64,000 bases of DNA from contig NC_134117.1 in NCBI RefSeq assembly GCF_040939455.1, forward strand, positions 67,044,501 to 67,108,500, given 5' to 3'. Both the position numbers and the translations under genes were made by a program. Positions 55,240 to 64,000 of this stretch are shown here, piece by piece. The notes beneath the pieces were generated by a model. The model searched no databases, was not told the origin of the DNA, and saw nothing but the letters and a program-made list of their open reading frames with translations. How positions within the stretch are numbered: position 1 is the stretch's first letter; the number at the start of each line of letters is the position of its first letter. This DNA is from Microcebus murinus. Taxonomy: Eukaryota; Chordata; Mammalia; Primates; Cheirogaleidae.

Positions 55240-55830
55240 AGATGTACTTCCTCTCCGGGGAGGAACAAAGGCTGTCACGGACCAAGCTCTGGCCTCCGGA
55301 AGGAGTTACCAACGCCGAGTTACTGGGCGGTGTGAAGCAGCAGGAATGTGGGCCCGGGGAGCGGGAGGCCTCGTGATGAGGAACCCCAGGGCGGGATCCC
55401 CACCACCATCCATCACCGCCGTGTCGGGCAAGCTTCTCATCCAGAACCGCGAGGGGTAACGGCAGCGCCCGCCTCGCGGGGCTACGGGGAGGGTGGATGC
55501 GCTTCCGCATGCAGGTCCTGGAACCGGGGCGGGGCCGCGGGAGGAAGTCAGTAAAAGCCACTATTATTACTCCGAGATGCACTTCCACGGAAGGCTGGAG
55601 AGAACATTGTCTTGGGAAGCCTCGAGGTGGGAACTGGCTGCCCCGCAGAGACATCCGCTCCTCCAGGGGCCGGCCTTCTCCCGGCCTTGTTAGTTCCGAA
55701 CGAAACTCGGAAACTATCTGTGAGGGCTCGCCGAGCTCACAGGAGCGGCGTGCTCACCAAAGGGCCAGCGTGACGCTCGGCCAGTGCTGTGCTGCGGACG
55801 CCAACACCCAGCTCCCGGGAGGGCGAGTGG
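55240..55830. promoter_or_regulatory. CpG island candidate with a GC box
   Basis: By hand count there are about 27 CpGs in 55241-55560 and roughly 20 more to 55830, in DNA of about 60% GC. An observed/expected ratio estimated near 0.8 for the first 320 bases meets common island criteria. GGGGCGGGGC, an Sp1-type box, lies at about 55527-55536. Frames on both strands are open by composition. It may mark a promoter, first exon or enhancer; I see no TATA box and cannot assign a transcript. Confidence 0.55.
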
Positions 55831-55878
55831 GAACCTGAGTTGTGCGTTTGCCTGTTTCCTCGATACGAATACTGCCAC

Positions 55879-56248
55879 TGTAACGGGTTGACTTGTGTCC
55901 CCCCAGAATTCCTATGTTGAAGCCCTAACCCCCAGTTCCTCAGAATACGGCTGTATTTGGAGACAGGATCTGTAAAGAGGTGATTGCATTAATATGAGGT
56001 CAGTAGGACGGGCCTTAATCCACAATGGTTGGTGTCCTTATAAGAAGAGGAGATTAAGGCACAGGAAGACCACGTGAGGACACAGGGAGAAGACAGACAC
56101 CTACAAGCCAAGGAGAGAGGCCTCGGGAGAAACCCACTCTGCTGACGTCTTGGTTTTCGACTCCTGCCCTCCAGAACTGTGGGAAGGTAAATCTCCGCTG
56201 CTTAAGCCACCCAGGCTGTGGTCCTCTGATAAGGCCGCTGCCGCAAAC
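55879..56248 (+). mobile_element. MLT1 (ERVL-MaLR) solo LTR (sense)
   Basis: From TGTAACGGGTTGACTTGTGT through CTATGTTGAAGCCCTAACCC, TATTTGGAGACAGGATCTGT, GGTGTCCTTATAAGAAGAGG, GAGGACACAGGGAGAAGACA, CAAGCCAAGGAGAGAGGCCT and CCAGAACTGTGGGAAGGTAA to TAAGCCACCCAGGCTGTGG. A nearly complete LTR. Confidence 0.95.
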
Positions 56249-56899
56249 CCATCCCCCCACCGGGGCCAGTTTCAAGCTGCCAAGTGATGTCTCTAAGTGA
56301 GACAGGTCGGGAATCGCTCTCATGAGCAGGCAAAGCCAGGGCCGGCACGAAGGCCAGCTGAAACTGAGTCTGGGGCCGGGGTCTCGCAGCCACGGACGTG
56401 CCCAGACTCTCCTTGGAGGCAGCCTCCCGCGCTGCTGAGTCAGAGGCCGGAAGTGACGAAGGAACAGGGGAGTTGGGCAAACACACAGCATCTGCAGAGC
56501 TGCGGCTGCTGCCTTCAGGCACCGTGTCCCCGCTGTCGCTGGCACTGCCGGTGGAGCCATGCCCCTGAAGTCCGGGGTCGCCCCCACCCCCACCCCGCAC
56601 GGTGTTTGGACAGACACGGCCAACACTGGCCTCTGCCACTTGCCTTTGTCTCTGGGCAGACCAACCTCCACTTCTCAGTCCTAAATATCCCACTTTGTCC
56701 TTTCTCTTTAAGACAACTCTGTGCCCGTCTGTGCAGATCTATCTCATATTGGCTACCATGGTGACTCGCAGAAGACAGTCTTATTGCTCTTATAGTTCTA
56801 GAGCAGGTGACTCTCTACGTGACCCCTGAGTCACCTTGTAGCAGCCCCCACCCTTCTCTTCAGTAGGCTAAATGTGGGCCAAATCCACCTCCCAATCGA
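56249..56899. other. Unassigned GC-rich sequence
   Basis: Minus-strand frames of 163 and 205 codons lie in GC-rich DNA and overlap the LTR; no domain recognised. Confidence 0.4.
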
Positions 56900-57127
56900 T
56901 GTCATCCTTGCGGTGAACAAACCAAGCAATAAGCAAGTCCTGCCAACTGTGCCTTCCACACAGTTCTTACATCCATCCCTGCTCTCCCTCCTACCACCAC
57001 CACTTCTTCCTAGGGCCTCGCCATGTTCTGCCACGACTACCCAGCTGTGTCCCAGCCAATCACTTTTCTTTCATCTCACTCCCTCCCTTCCTTCCCTCCT
57101 CCACTCAACCAGAAAGAGTATTCAAAC
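56900..57127 (+). mobile_element. L2 LINE, left piece (sense)
   Basis: Sequence leading into the Alu (TTCTTACATCCATCCCTGCT then CTCCCTCCTACC, and CAGAAAGAGTATTCAAACTG) is L2-like and continues after the Alu with TGTAAATCTGACCCTGTT. Confidence 0.55.
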
Positions 57128-57137
57128 TGCAAATCTG
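57128..57137 (+). repeat. Alu target-site duplication, left copy
   Basis: TGCAAATCTG; the right copy at 57483-57492 is TGTAAATCTG. Confidence 0.85.
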
Positions 57138-57482
57138 GGCCAGGTGGGGTGGCTCATGCCTATAATCCTAGCACTCTAGAAGGACAAGGCGGAAGGATTG
57201 CTTGAACCCGGGAGTTCAAGACCAGCCTGAGCAAAAGTGAGGTCCCATCTCTATTTAAAAAACAAAACAAACAAAAAAAAAAACAGAAAAAAAAGTTAGC
57301 TGCCAACTAAAAATAGAAAAAATTAGCCTGATGTGGCACATGCCTATAGTCCCAGCTACTGGGAGGCTGAGACAGGAGGATGCCTGAACCCAAGAGTTTG
57401 AGGTTGCTATGAGCTAGAGTGATGCCATGGCACTCTAGCCTGGGCAACGGAGTGAGACTCTCTCTCTCAAAGAAAAAAAAAA
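57138..57482 (+). mobile_element. Strepsirrhine-type Alu (sense)
   Basis: Starts GGCCAGGTGGGGTGGCTCAT and has AGTTCAAGACCAGCCTGAGC, a long A-rich middle with GCCAACTAAAAATAGAAAAA, then TATAGTCCCAGCTACTGGGA, GAGGTTGCTATGAGCTAGAG and GCACTCTAGCCTGGGCAACG. The GAGCTAGAGTGATGCCATGG right-arm form and the repeated middle linker distinguish it from human Alus. It is inserted into an L2. Confidence 0.96.
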
Positions 57483-57492
57483 TGTAAATCTG

Positions 57493-57730
57493 ACCCTGTT
57501 ATTCCTCATTCCTAACCTCACTAAGGTCATTTTCCCCTGATCCTCCAACACCTAGCCTTAACCTTGGCAATTCTGGATTATATGACAGACCCCATGCCAA
57601 TTCACAATTCTGTGTCTTTGCATATGCAGTTCCTTCCCCCTAAGATTCCCTTTCTCATCCCCATTGGACTACCTGGACAACTCCTCTTCACCCTTCAAAA
57701 CCCCTTTCTGAGTTTTCCCAGACAATGTTA
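57493..57730 (+). mobile_element. L2 LINE, right piece (sense)
   Basis: ACCCTGTTATTCCTCATTCC, GTGTCTTTGCATATGCAGTT, CCTTCCCCCTAAGATTCCCT and CTACCTGGACAACTCCTCTT followed by CACCCTTCAAAACCCC match L2 3' blocks. Confidence 0.7.
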
Positions 57731-58424
57731 ATGAATCATTATGAGAAACTGTTTACACCCTTTCCCCATGTTCTATCCCAGATGTTAAAGAAGAAATTCC
57801 ATCCCCTAGATGTATTAAGGAAAAAGCTACCGCCCATCTCTTACCTTCCGTGGCTTCTCCCCTTGGGAAGAGGAGGGTTTTACCTGCTTGGTGAGAGGGA
57901 GAGAGTTTGATGGCCACTGGGTCACCTGACCCTAGTGGCCAGCAAGAGTGAGTGGAAGGGTAAGCTGAGGCCCAGGCTGGGCTCTTTGCTCAGCTAACTG
58001 AGCAAAGGTTGGATCTACAGACCAACCGTCTCCACGTGTAGGGCCCAAGAAAGGCATTTGAGGAGAAATAGTTGAAAGCCCATTTTAGTATCAGCTCCAA
58101 AACAGGTCTTTAATCCAGCAATATAGCAGACATGTCTCTCTCTCTCTGACTCTTACGTGTGTTTCCAAATTGGTCCAGACCTCATAGAAGAGTTGGGTCT
58201 GAATAATTAGCCCCTGGAAGCCAGAACTTGTGGGACTAGTGCACAGAGTGGTCCTGATCTGCTGACTTGTCACTTGCCCCCCCTGGATCAGGAGCCCTGG
58301 AGGGGAGGGCTCAGTCTTCCCCCACCGAACAGTGGGCCCCTGAGAAGCGCCACGTGCCCACCCCAATTCAGGAGGGACATCCACTATTGTGGGGTCCACA
58401 CACTCAGAAAAAGCAGAGTTATGA
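57731..58424. other. Unassigned sequence
   Basis: No gene or repeat recognised. Confidence 0.4.
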
Positions 58425-59195
58425 TGATCTCTGAAAAGCAGAACTCATGTACTGTTGATGGAAATGTAAACTAGTGTAGCCATTATGGAAAACAGTATGA
58501 AAGCTCCTCAAAAAATTAAAACTAGAACGACCATGTGACCCAGCAATCCCACTGTTGGGCATCTATCCGAAGGGGAGCAAGCCAGCCTGCTGCAGAGAGG
58601 CCTGCAGTCCGCCCACTGCAGCACCAGCCCAGAGCCAACACGCAGATCGCCCGGGCGACCGTCCCGACGCACGGATAAAGCAGATGTGGGCACATGCAGT
58701 GGGACACTACGCGCTACAAAAATGATGGAATCTGTCATCTGTGACAACGTGGATGAGGCTGGAGGACATCGTATTAGTGAAATAAGCCAGACACGGCAGC
58801 ACGAATACTGTAAGATCCCACTTATATGTGGAATCTAAAAAAGTCGATCTCACAGCACTTGAGAGTAGAACAGTAGTTCCCAGAGACTGAGGAAAACAGG
58901 GGTGAGGGGGGTGGGAAGGGGTTACCTGGTCAACAGGTGCGGTGTGACGTTAGGTAAGGGGAATAATTCTTGTACTTTATTACACAGCAGGGCAACTATA
59001 ACTCACAATGACGTTTATTTCAAATAACTAAAGGAAGGATTCTGAATGTTCTCACACCAAAGAAATGAAAGTCTTTAAGGGGATGGATGGATGGGCTCAT
59101 TGCCCTGATTTGATCAATGCGTAATGTATACATGTATCAAAACATCACACCATACCCCAAAATATGTACAATTATTATGTGTGGATTTAAAAAAG
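58425..59195 (+). mobile_element. Old L1 (L1MA/MB-like) 3' end
   Basis: Ordered 3' L1 sequence: TACTGTTGATGGAAATGTAA, AACAGTATGAAAGCTCCTCA, ATGTGACCCAGCAATCCCAC, TAAGATCCCACTTATATGTG, GTAGAACAGTAGTTCCCAGA, AGCAGGGCAACTATAACTCA and ATCAAAACATCACACCATAC. The CpG-rich stretch 58570-58690 reflects recent local change or slow decay. No open frame survives. Confidence 0.93.
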
Positions 59196-61734
59196 GACAA
59201 TCTCTGGGCTACAGGATCCAAGCCCCTAGCAGCTCAGAGTGGGGCACCCGCGATGGGATCACGCTCTGGGCTCTGCCTCCCTCGGCCTGTCCCTCCTGCT
59301 CGGGTCCTGCTCGGGTCCTCTTCCTCGCTCTGCCGCGCTCTCTCACTCGCTCGCAGGTATCATCTGTGCTGTGGCTGGCCACTAGTACTGGGAGCTGACA
59401 CTCCACTCCACCCACTCATCCACTCGGAGACCCTTCCAGAACACCTCGGACCAGCGGTGTTCAGGGCAGGTCTGCTGACATCCGTTTCCTGCAAACCAAC
59501 CTGGGATGTGGGTGGCGGGGCAAGTTCTTGAGCCCAGTGGGGCCTCCTGCAAGGCCTGGAACCCTGCAAACACCGCAGCCGCAGGGAGAACACCCCTCTG
59601 CTGCCGCCACAGCCACCGCCAGGCCTCGGGGGAAACGCAAGTGTCTCTGAGCTGCAAGTCCGTGAGCCACGCCGTGTCCTCTGACCCACAGAAAAGAAGC
59701 TGAGCTTGTTAGAAACCTCCCTGGCCTGCGCTGTCTATGGCTGGTGACCTGAAGTGAGGCAGGAGGGGCCTGACTGAGGCTTTCCCTGGTGGGGCTAGCC
59801 AGGCGGAGCTGGGCTCTGGGGTCACGCTTCGCCCTCGCCAGATAGGCTGGGACAGGTCCCCTGATCCTCAAGCCTCAGTTTCCTAACCTGTCAAGTCACT
59901 GTGTTGCTCAGAGCTACTGCAGGGTGTCACAGAGAGCACTCATGTAAAGTTGGTGGCCCAAGAGCCACTTTGTAAACCCCAGGGCCATCAGCTTTGTCAT
60001 CAGAGGGGAGCCTGAGCGTGGAGCTGCCTGCTGGAGCCTGGAGGAGGCCCAGGCTATTTCCATCTCTTCTCACCTGGGATGTTCCCTCGCTGTCCTCACT
60101 GCAGGCATCTGGCCTCAGGCCACCTGTCTGTGAGGCCTTCTCAGCCCCTCCGCCTGCGCAGGCCAGCCTTCCCCTCTGGGTTCCAGCCTTATCCTGGGGA
60201 CCTCTCCGAAGAACCAGCCAAAGCCAACCACCTTGCCCAGTGTGCAACCCTCCAGGCCGGCTCTGCCCTGCGAAAGGGGCAGGTCCACCAGCCCCTCAGA
60301 CAGCCCCTGAGTGCAAGGGGGACACGGGGAAGGTGGCCAGAGGGGGCTTATGAGGGCGTGGCCAAATCCTATAAAGACGTCTGTCTGGTCCCTAAGGCCC
60401 TGCCCTCAAGACGGCTGTCTCAGGGCCCCTGGGACAGACAGGAGGTTTATCTGCGTGCTTGGGGTTTCTCGGCTGGGAGAGGGCTCGGGACCCTGGGAGC
60501 ATCAGCTGAAAGCTCAGTGGTCCAGGAACCTTCTAGGAGTTTTGAAAGTAGTGGAGCAGGGAGGAGAGGAGCAGCAGGCTAAGGGCAAACTCCAGATCTA
60601 CAGGGCACCACCAGAGGACTCCACGGGAACCAGGGGACCCGCCAGGAGGAGGCAGAGGCCCTGCCCTTTCTGGACTGGTAAGCTACACTCCGAGCATCTT
60701 CTTCATCTCTGAGCTTCACAGAAAGCCCAAGACACCAGCACAGAGAATAGACTTCTTGAGAAGCCATCAAAATGTCCACTCCCCCGGTGGAGGGTGGAGT
60801 TACACACCCTTCACCCACACGCAGCCATACCTGAACTCCTCCCTAGCCCCAGCAGGGCCTCTCTCTCCCCGACTCTCTTCTCTCTACTTGCCCTTGGCCC
60901 TCCATATCCCCAGGTCAGAAGAAGACCTTAAGAATCTGAGGACCAAAAATGAGAAAAGAGCTTCCTCTTTATCCTGATGGAATCATCTCAGCATAGGGGC
61001 GGGCAGGGCCTGGAGGACGTCAGGGAGCCGGGGCAGTCCTCCCCTGGGGGTGTGTCCCGCGGGCCCAGCCAGCAGCTCTCCTGCACGTGTCCTGCCGTTG
61101 GCCAGGTAACCCCTGCCCTCCTCACTGTCTGGATGGGCACAGCGGCGCAGGTAAGGACACAGGAGGGCAGGCTGCAGGCTACAGGTAACCTACCTGGACT
61201 CTGCTCCCTGCCAGAGCTTCAGTTTGATCTCTGGCAAGTTCACAGCTCAACTGAATTCAATAAAACCCCCTCTGGACCTACATCCTGCATCATGAATAAC
61301 CCAATTACCAAACTTTTGACCACTCTTACAAATGTTTCTTTTCACATCCTCCAATTTCTATCTCCCAAATGTCAGCCTTTATACTGAATTTCACAAATCT
61401 ACAAAAACTTGTACTTTCTAGAACTTTAAATAGCTGGATCTTTACCTGCAAGGTGAATTACCCTATGTGATTTGAGCCTGTGAGATTTCAAATTTCAGTG
61501 ATGATGAATGCACACCAATAGAAAATGAAAATAAAGATCCTTTAACACGATTATTGAAAGACTTAATAAACATCACCTACAGCATTGTACTCAATAGTAA
61601 GAAAGCAGCTATATATTATTATGTAATAGCAGCTTTACATTTATAACAGTCCACTAAAGAAATGTCAGATATTTTACCAAGCCTCAGTACAGAAACACAG
61701 CTCAAGAGGGAGGTGTGTCAAGGTCAGAGAGTGA
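59196..61734. other. Unassigned sequence
   Basis: About 2.5 kb. GC-rich to 61.2 kb (CpG-richer at 59230-59360 and 59570-59640), then AT-rich. CTCAGTTTCCTAACCTGTCA at 59874-59893 hints at a MIR but too little surrounds it. Frames up to 167 codons open on both strands match nothing I know. Exons cannot be excluded by eye. Confidence 0.4.
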
Positions 61735-61835
61735 GATCGACACTGTGTTAAGCTCTGTCCCCAGTGTCTAGCAAGTGCCAGGCACATAATGAGTGCCATG
61801 TAAATGTTTGCTGAATGGCAGGGTGAAGGAACTAA
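61735..61835 (+). mobile_element. L2 LINE 3' end (sense)
   Basis: GTGTCTAGCAAGTGCCAGGC, ACATAATGAGTGCCATGTAA and ATGTTTGCTGAATGGCAGGG are the L2 3' terminus. Confidence 0.75.
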
Positions 61836-62609
61836 TGGCTTTCCACTGCATTGAGAGTTTATTTTTAAAATCCCAGACAAAGACTTTCTTTCCCTACTTT
61901 CTAATTGTAGTGCATTAAGCTTATAAACCAGCATTGGTCTAACAGTTTTTGACACATCATTTGGTTTTACCTTGGTTATAGGTTAATTATCAGTCTCTCT
62001 GCAGAGCCAGGAAGGCCTGAGACGTTCCTGATCAACAGAAGATACCTAATTTGCATAGAAAAGAAGAACCAGGTATTCGTAAAACCAACCCTCTCTCTCC
62101 ATCTGCACACCCACCGAGGGTGAATTACAGCCCACCCGGTCTCCCAGGGGTCCCGAGACCTCCCCTCCCCTCGGAGCTCTCTTTACTCAGAGGAGGAAAA
62201 TCTACTAATCATCCCCCGTGGAATCCCCAACTCTTTGGGATGCGCACAAATGGCATGGGGCAGGGGAAGCGAGCAATGGGGGTGCGGTCGAGACTTTCAG
62301 GGGGCCTCACCTCGAGGAACCACGCGAGTATCTGCTAAAGGAGAAGCCGAAAGTCTTTGTTCTTGGATGGAACTCGGCAGCTCATTTTGACAAGTTATCT
62401 CCCACAGGCCCAAAGTATACTCTGTTTAGACTGCCGAGCCGGGCGCTGCAGTAAGGAGCTCGGTCCAGTGCAAGAGCCTCGTCTTGTGTCAGGCCCTGTG
62501 TCCCTGTCAGGCAGAATCACACACATGTGTTACATATTTGTTCCCCAGACACCAATCCTCGCCCCAGGGGAGACTGCAATCTAGTGGAACTTGTTCACAC
62601 ATGGAGAGT
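61836..62609. other. Unassigned sequence
   Basis: No gene or repeat recognised. Confidence 0.4.
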
Positions 62610-62825
62610 GTGCACTGCGTACTTGTCACGTGCCAGATACTGCTCCAGGGCTTAATGCATGTTGACTCATTTAATCCACACAACCACCCAACGTGGTAGA
62701 TTCCGTCGTCATCTTCATTTTTCACATATGAAACTGGGGCATGGGGAGGTCGAGGCACTTGCCAAGAGCTGTGCGACTGTGCGTGGCAAAGCTGGGATGT
62801 GGATCCTGACTCCGATTCTCCAGTC
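62610..62825 (-). mobile_element. MIR SINE (antisense)
   Basis: GACTCATTTAATCCACACAA, TCTTCATTTTTCACATATGA, AACTGGGGCATGGGGAGGTC and GGCACTTGCCAAGAGCTGTG are antisense MIR blocks over nearly full length. Confidence 0.88.
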
Positions 62826-63127
62826 TTCACAGCAACCACTGCAGGACCCCACGGGCAGGGGCTGGAGGCAGCGGTCACCCCGTGCACACGCTCTGCCGGC
62901 ACTGCAGAGCCAAAGGAACACGCTGTGCGGATCAATAGAGTCATGACGCAGGGAGGTTACTTTGACAAGTAAGATGAGACTTTTCGTAGGAGGAAAATGG
63001 TCTACCTCTCTAGACAATCAGAGCAACAGATGGGCCACGCCAGTCCTGAGTGCTGGCCGGCCCCGGTGCTACCGCGGCGGGAAGTGCAGCCGAAGGAACA
63101 AAGCAGAAGCATGTGGGGCCTGCCACG
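62826..63127. other. Unassigned sequence
   Basis: No gene or repeat recognised. Confidence 0.4.
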
Positions 63128-63135
63128 GTCCGGGA
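63128..63135 (+). repeat. hAT target-site duplication, left copy
   Basis: GTCCGGGA; the right copy GTCTGGGA at 63313-63320 differs by one CpG-type transition. Confidence 0.88.
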
Positions 63136-63312
63136 CAGGGGTCCTCAAACTTTTTAAACAGGGGGCCAGTTCACTGTCCCTCAGACCGCTGGAGGGCCAG
63201 ACTATAGTTTATAAAAAACTATGAACAAATTCCTATGCACGCTGCACATATCTTATTTTGAAGTAAAAAAACACCCGCATGTGAACCGCGGGCCGCAGTT
63301 TGAGGACGCCTG
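63136..63312 (+). mobile_element. Short hAT-Charlie element (MER30-like)
   Basis: A 177-base non-autonomous DNA transposon with terminal inverted repeats CAGGGGTCCTCAAACT and AGTTTGAGGACGCCTG, differing at one position. The left part (CAGGGGGCCAGTTCACTGTC, then GACCGCTGGAGGGCCAGACT) and a subterminal ACCGCGGGCCGCAGTTTGAG are of the type seen in MER30-like hAT elements. An 8-base duplication flanks it. It has no transposase. Low divergence between the TIRs suggests a fairly recent insertion. Confidence 0.92.
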
Positions 63313-63320
63313 GTCTGGGA
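63313..63320 (+). repeat. hAT target-site duplication, right copy
   Basis: GTCTGGGA, mate of 63128-63135. Confidence 0.88.
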
Positions 63321-64000
63321 GGTAGACGTTAAGAAGCAGAGACGGAGGGAGAGAGGGAAGAGAGAGCAAGACAGCAGGAGGCAGGCGAGCCACCGTCTCC
63401 GCACACGCCACGCGCATCTTGAGGACGGGCTCCCGGGCCCACGCCCACGGCTGTGATGGGGACGGCTGCTCGCTGTGTGAGCGCTGCTGCCATCGCTGGG
63501 ACCAGCGAGGGCTCAGGTCCCCACCGGGAACCTTACAGGTCGGGGGCTGCACATGCTGACGCCACAGCTCAGAGAGAAGGAGGCCAGTGGGGCACAGACC
63601 TTGGCGACAGCTCCGGTGAGCTTCACACTTGCGCTGGCCGCGGACTTGGGGGCGCTTTGGGGCAATTTCACCTCCGTCTCAAGGCACACGGTGGCCTGTG
63701 GCTGAGTTCTGGGTCACAGCCAGCATGACCACATCATGTAGACAGTTACGAACTTCTCTCTTCGTTCTCTTCTCACAGTTTATTCCCCCAAAGAGTCGAC
63801 GTGATAAACATTACGCATAATAGTTAAACCCTAAACTCACCTTGATCGTCTGGGTCGGTCTCCCCATGCCAGCAGAGGAAGAAAGGGGTTATTATCCCAA
63901 CAAGTGAAACTGTCAAGGAAAGAAATGCCATTTGCTCGTCTCTGGACAATTATCCCTGTAAAACTCCCAATTATTCATAGATACTTTGCTGTCTTTTTAC
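63321..64000. other. Unassigned sequence
   Basis: No gene or repeat recognised to the end of the window. A purine-rich run lies at 63335-63385. Confidence 0.4.

Noticed and set aside
56054..56671. 205-codon minus-strand open frame
   Set aside because: It overlaps an MLT1 LTR and GC-rich DNA; no domain recognised.
59340..59362. Splice-like GCTCGCAG/GTATC junction as an exon end
   Set aside because: An isolated AG/GT-like string without a flanking coding frame or partner site.
59874..59893. MIR copy
   Set aside because: Only the CTCAGTTTCCT core matches; flanking MIR blocks are too weak to define an element.

Overview
The window looks like primate nuclear DNA from a strepsirrhine (lemur/loris group). 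The main evidence is three Alu elements whose middle region carries an extra CAACTAAAAATA-type linker, which I associate with strepsirrhine Alus, together with L1 3' ends that do not look like human L1. MIR, L2, MaLR/ERVL LTRs, MER1 and MER20 are the usual placental background. I cannot name the species or chromosome.

I found no convincing protein-coding exon or functional RNA gene. The long open frames either lie in GC-rich sequence, run through tandem repeats, or are decayed LINE/ERV coding regions. The window reads as an intergenic or large-intron stretch.

Layout: 1-6.4 kb is GC-rich unique sequence with old L2, MIR and MER20 pieces. From 6.53 to 9.37 kb there is a ~2.8 kb minisatellite of a 32-bp unit (about 88-90 copies) sitting inside an L2 element, followed by an expanded (GAAT)n. 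From 9.9 to 11.3 kb there is a probable LTR, a MaLR LTR and an L2. From 13.2 to 19.85 kb there is an old, nearly complete L1 interrupted by a younger 5'-truncated L1 (12-bp target duplication) and by an Alu. From 20.3 to 21.2 kb an MLT1 LTR is split by a MER1 DNA transposon with a perfect 8-bp duplication. From 25.0 to 32.7 kb there is a three-layer nest: an old L1 split by a full-length (~6.0 kb net) antisense L1 with ORF1, ORF2 and 5'UTR remnants, which is itself split by an Alu. From 32.7 to 40 kb there are L2 pieces, a MaLR LTR, an ERVL-like pol remnant and an unexplained inverted repeat. From 40 to 53 kb the sequence is mostly unique, with scattered MIR, L2 and L1M. From 53 to 64 kb there is a (GGAT)n tract, a 5S rRNA fragment, a CpG island, an MLT1 LTR, an Alu inside an L2, an L1 3' end and a short hAT element with an 8-bp duplication.

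The genes do not work together because none is intact. What the window records is a relative order of insertions. The best candidates for a second look are the L2-born minisatellite, the inverted repeat at 37.7-38.5 kb, the full-length L1 with a monomer-like repeated 5'UTR, and the CpG island at 55.2-55.8 kb. All repeat names rest on recognition by eye; no library search was run, and most boundaries are accurate only to about 10-50 bases unless a target-site duplication is quoted.
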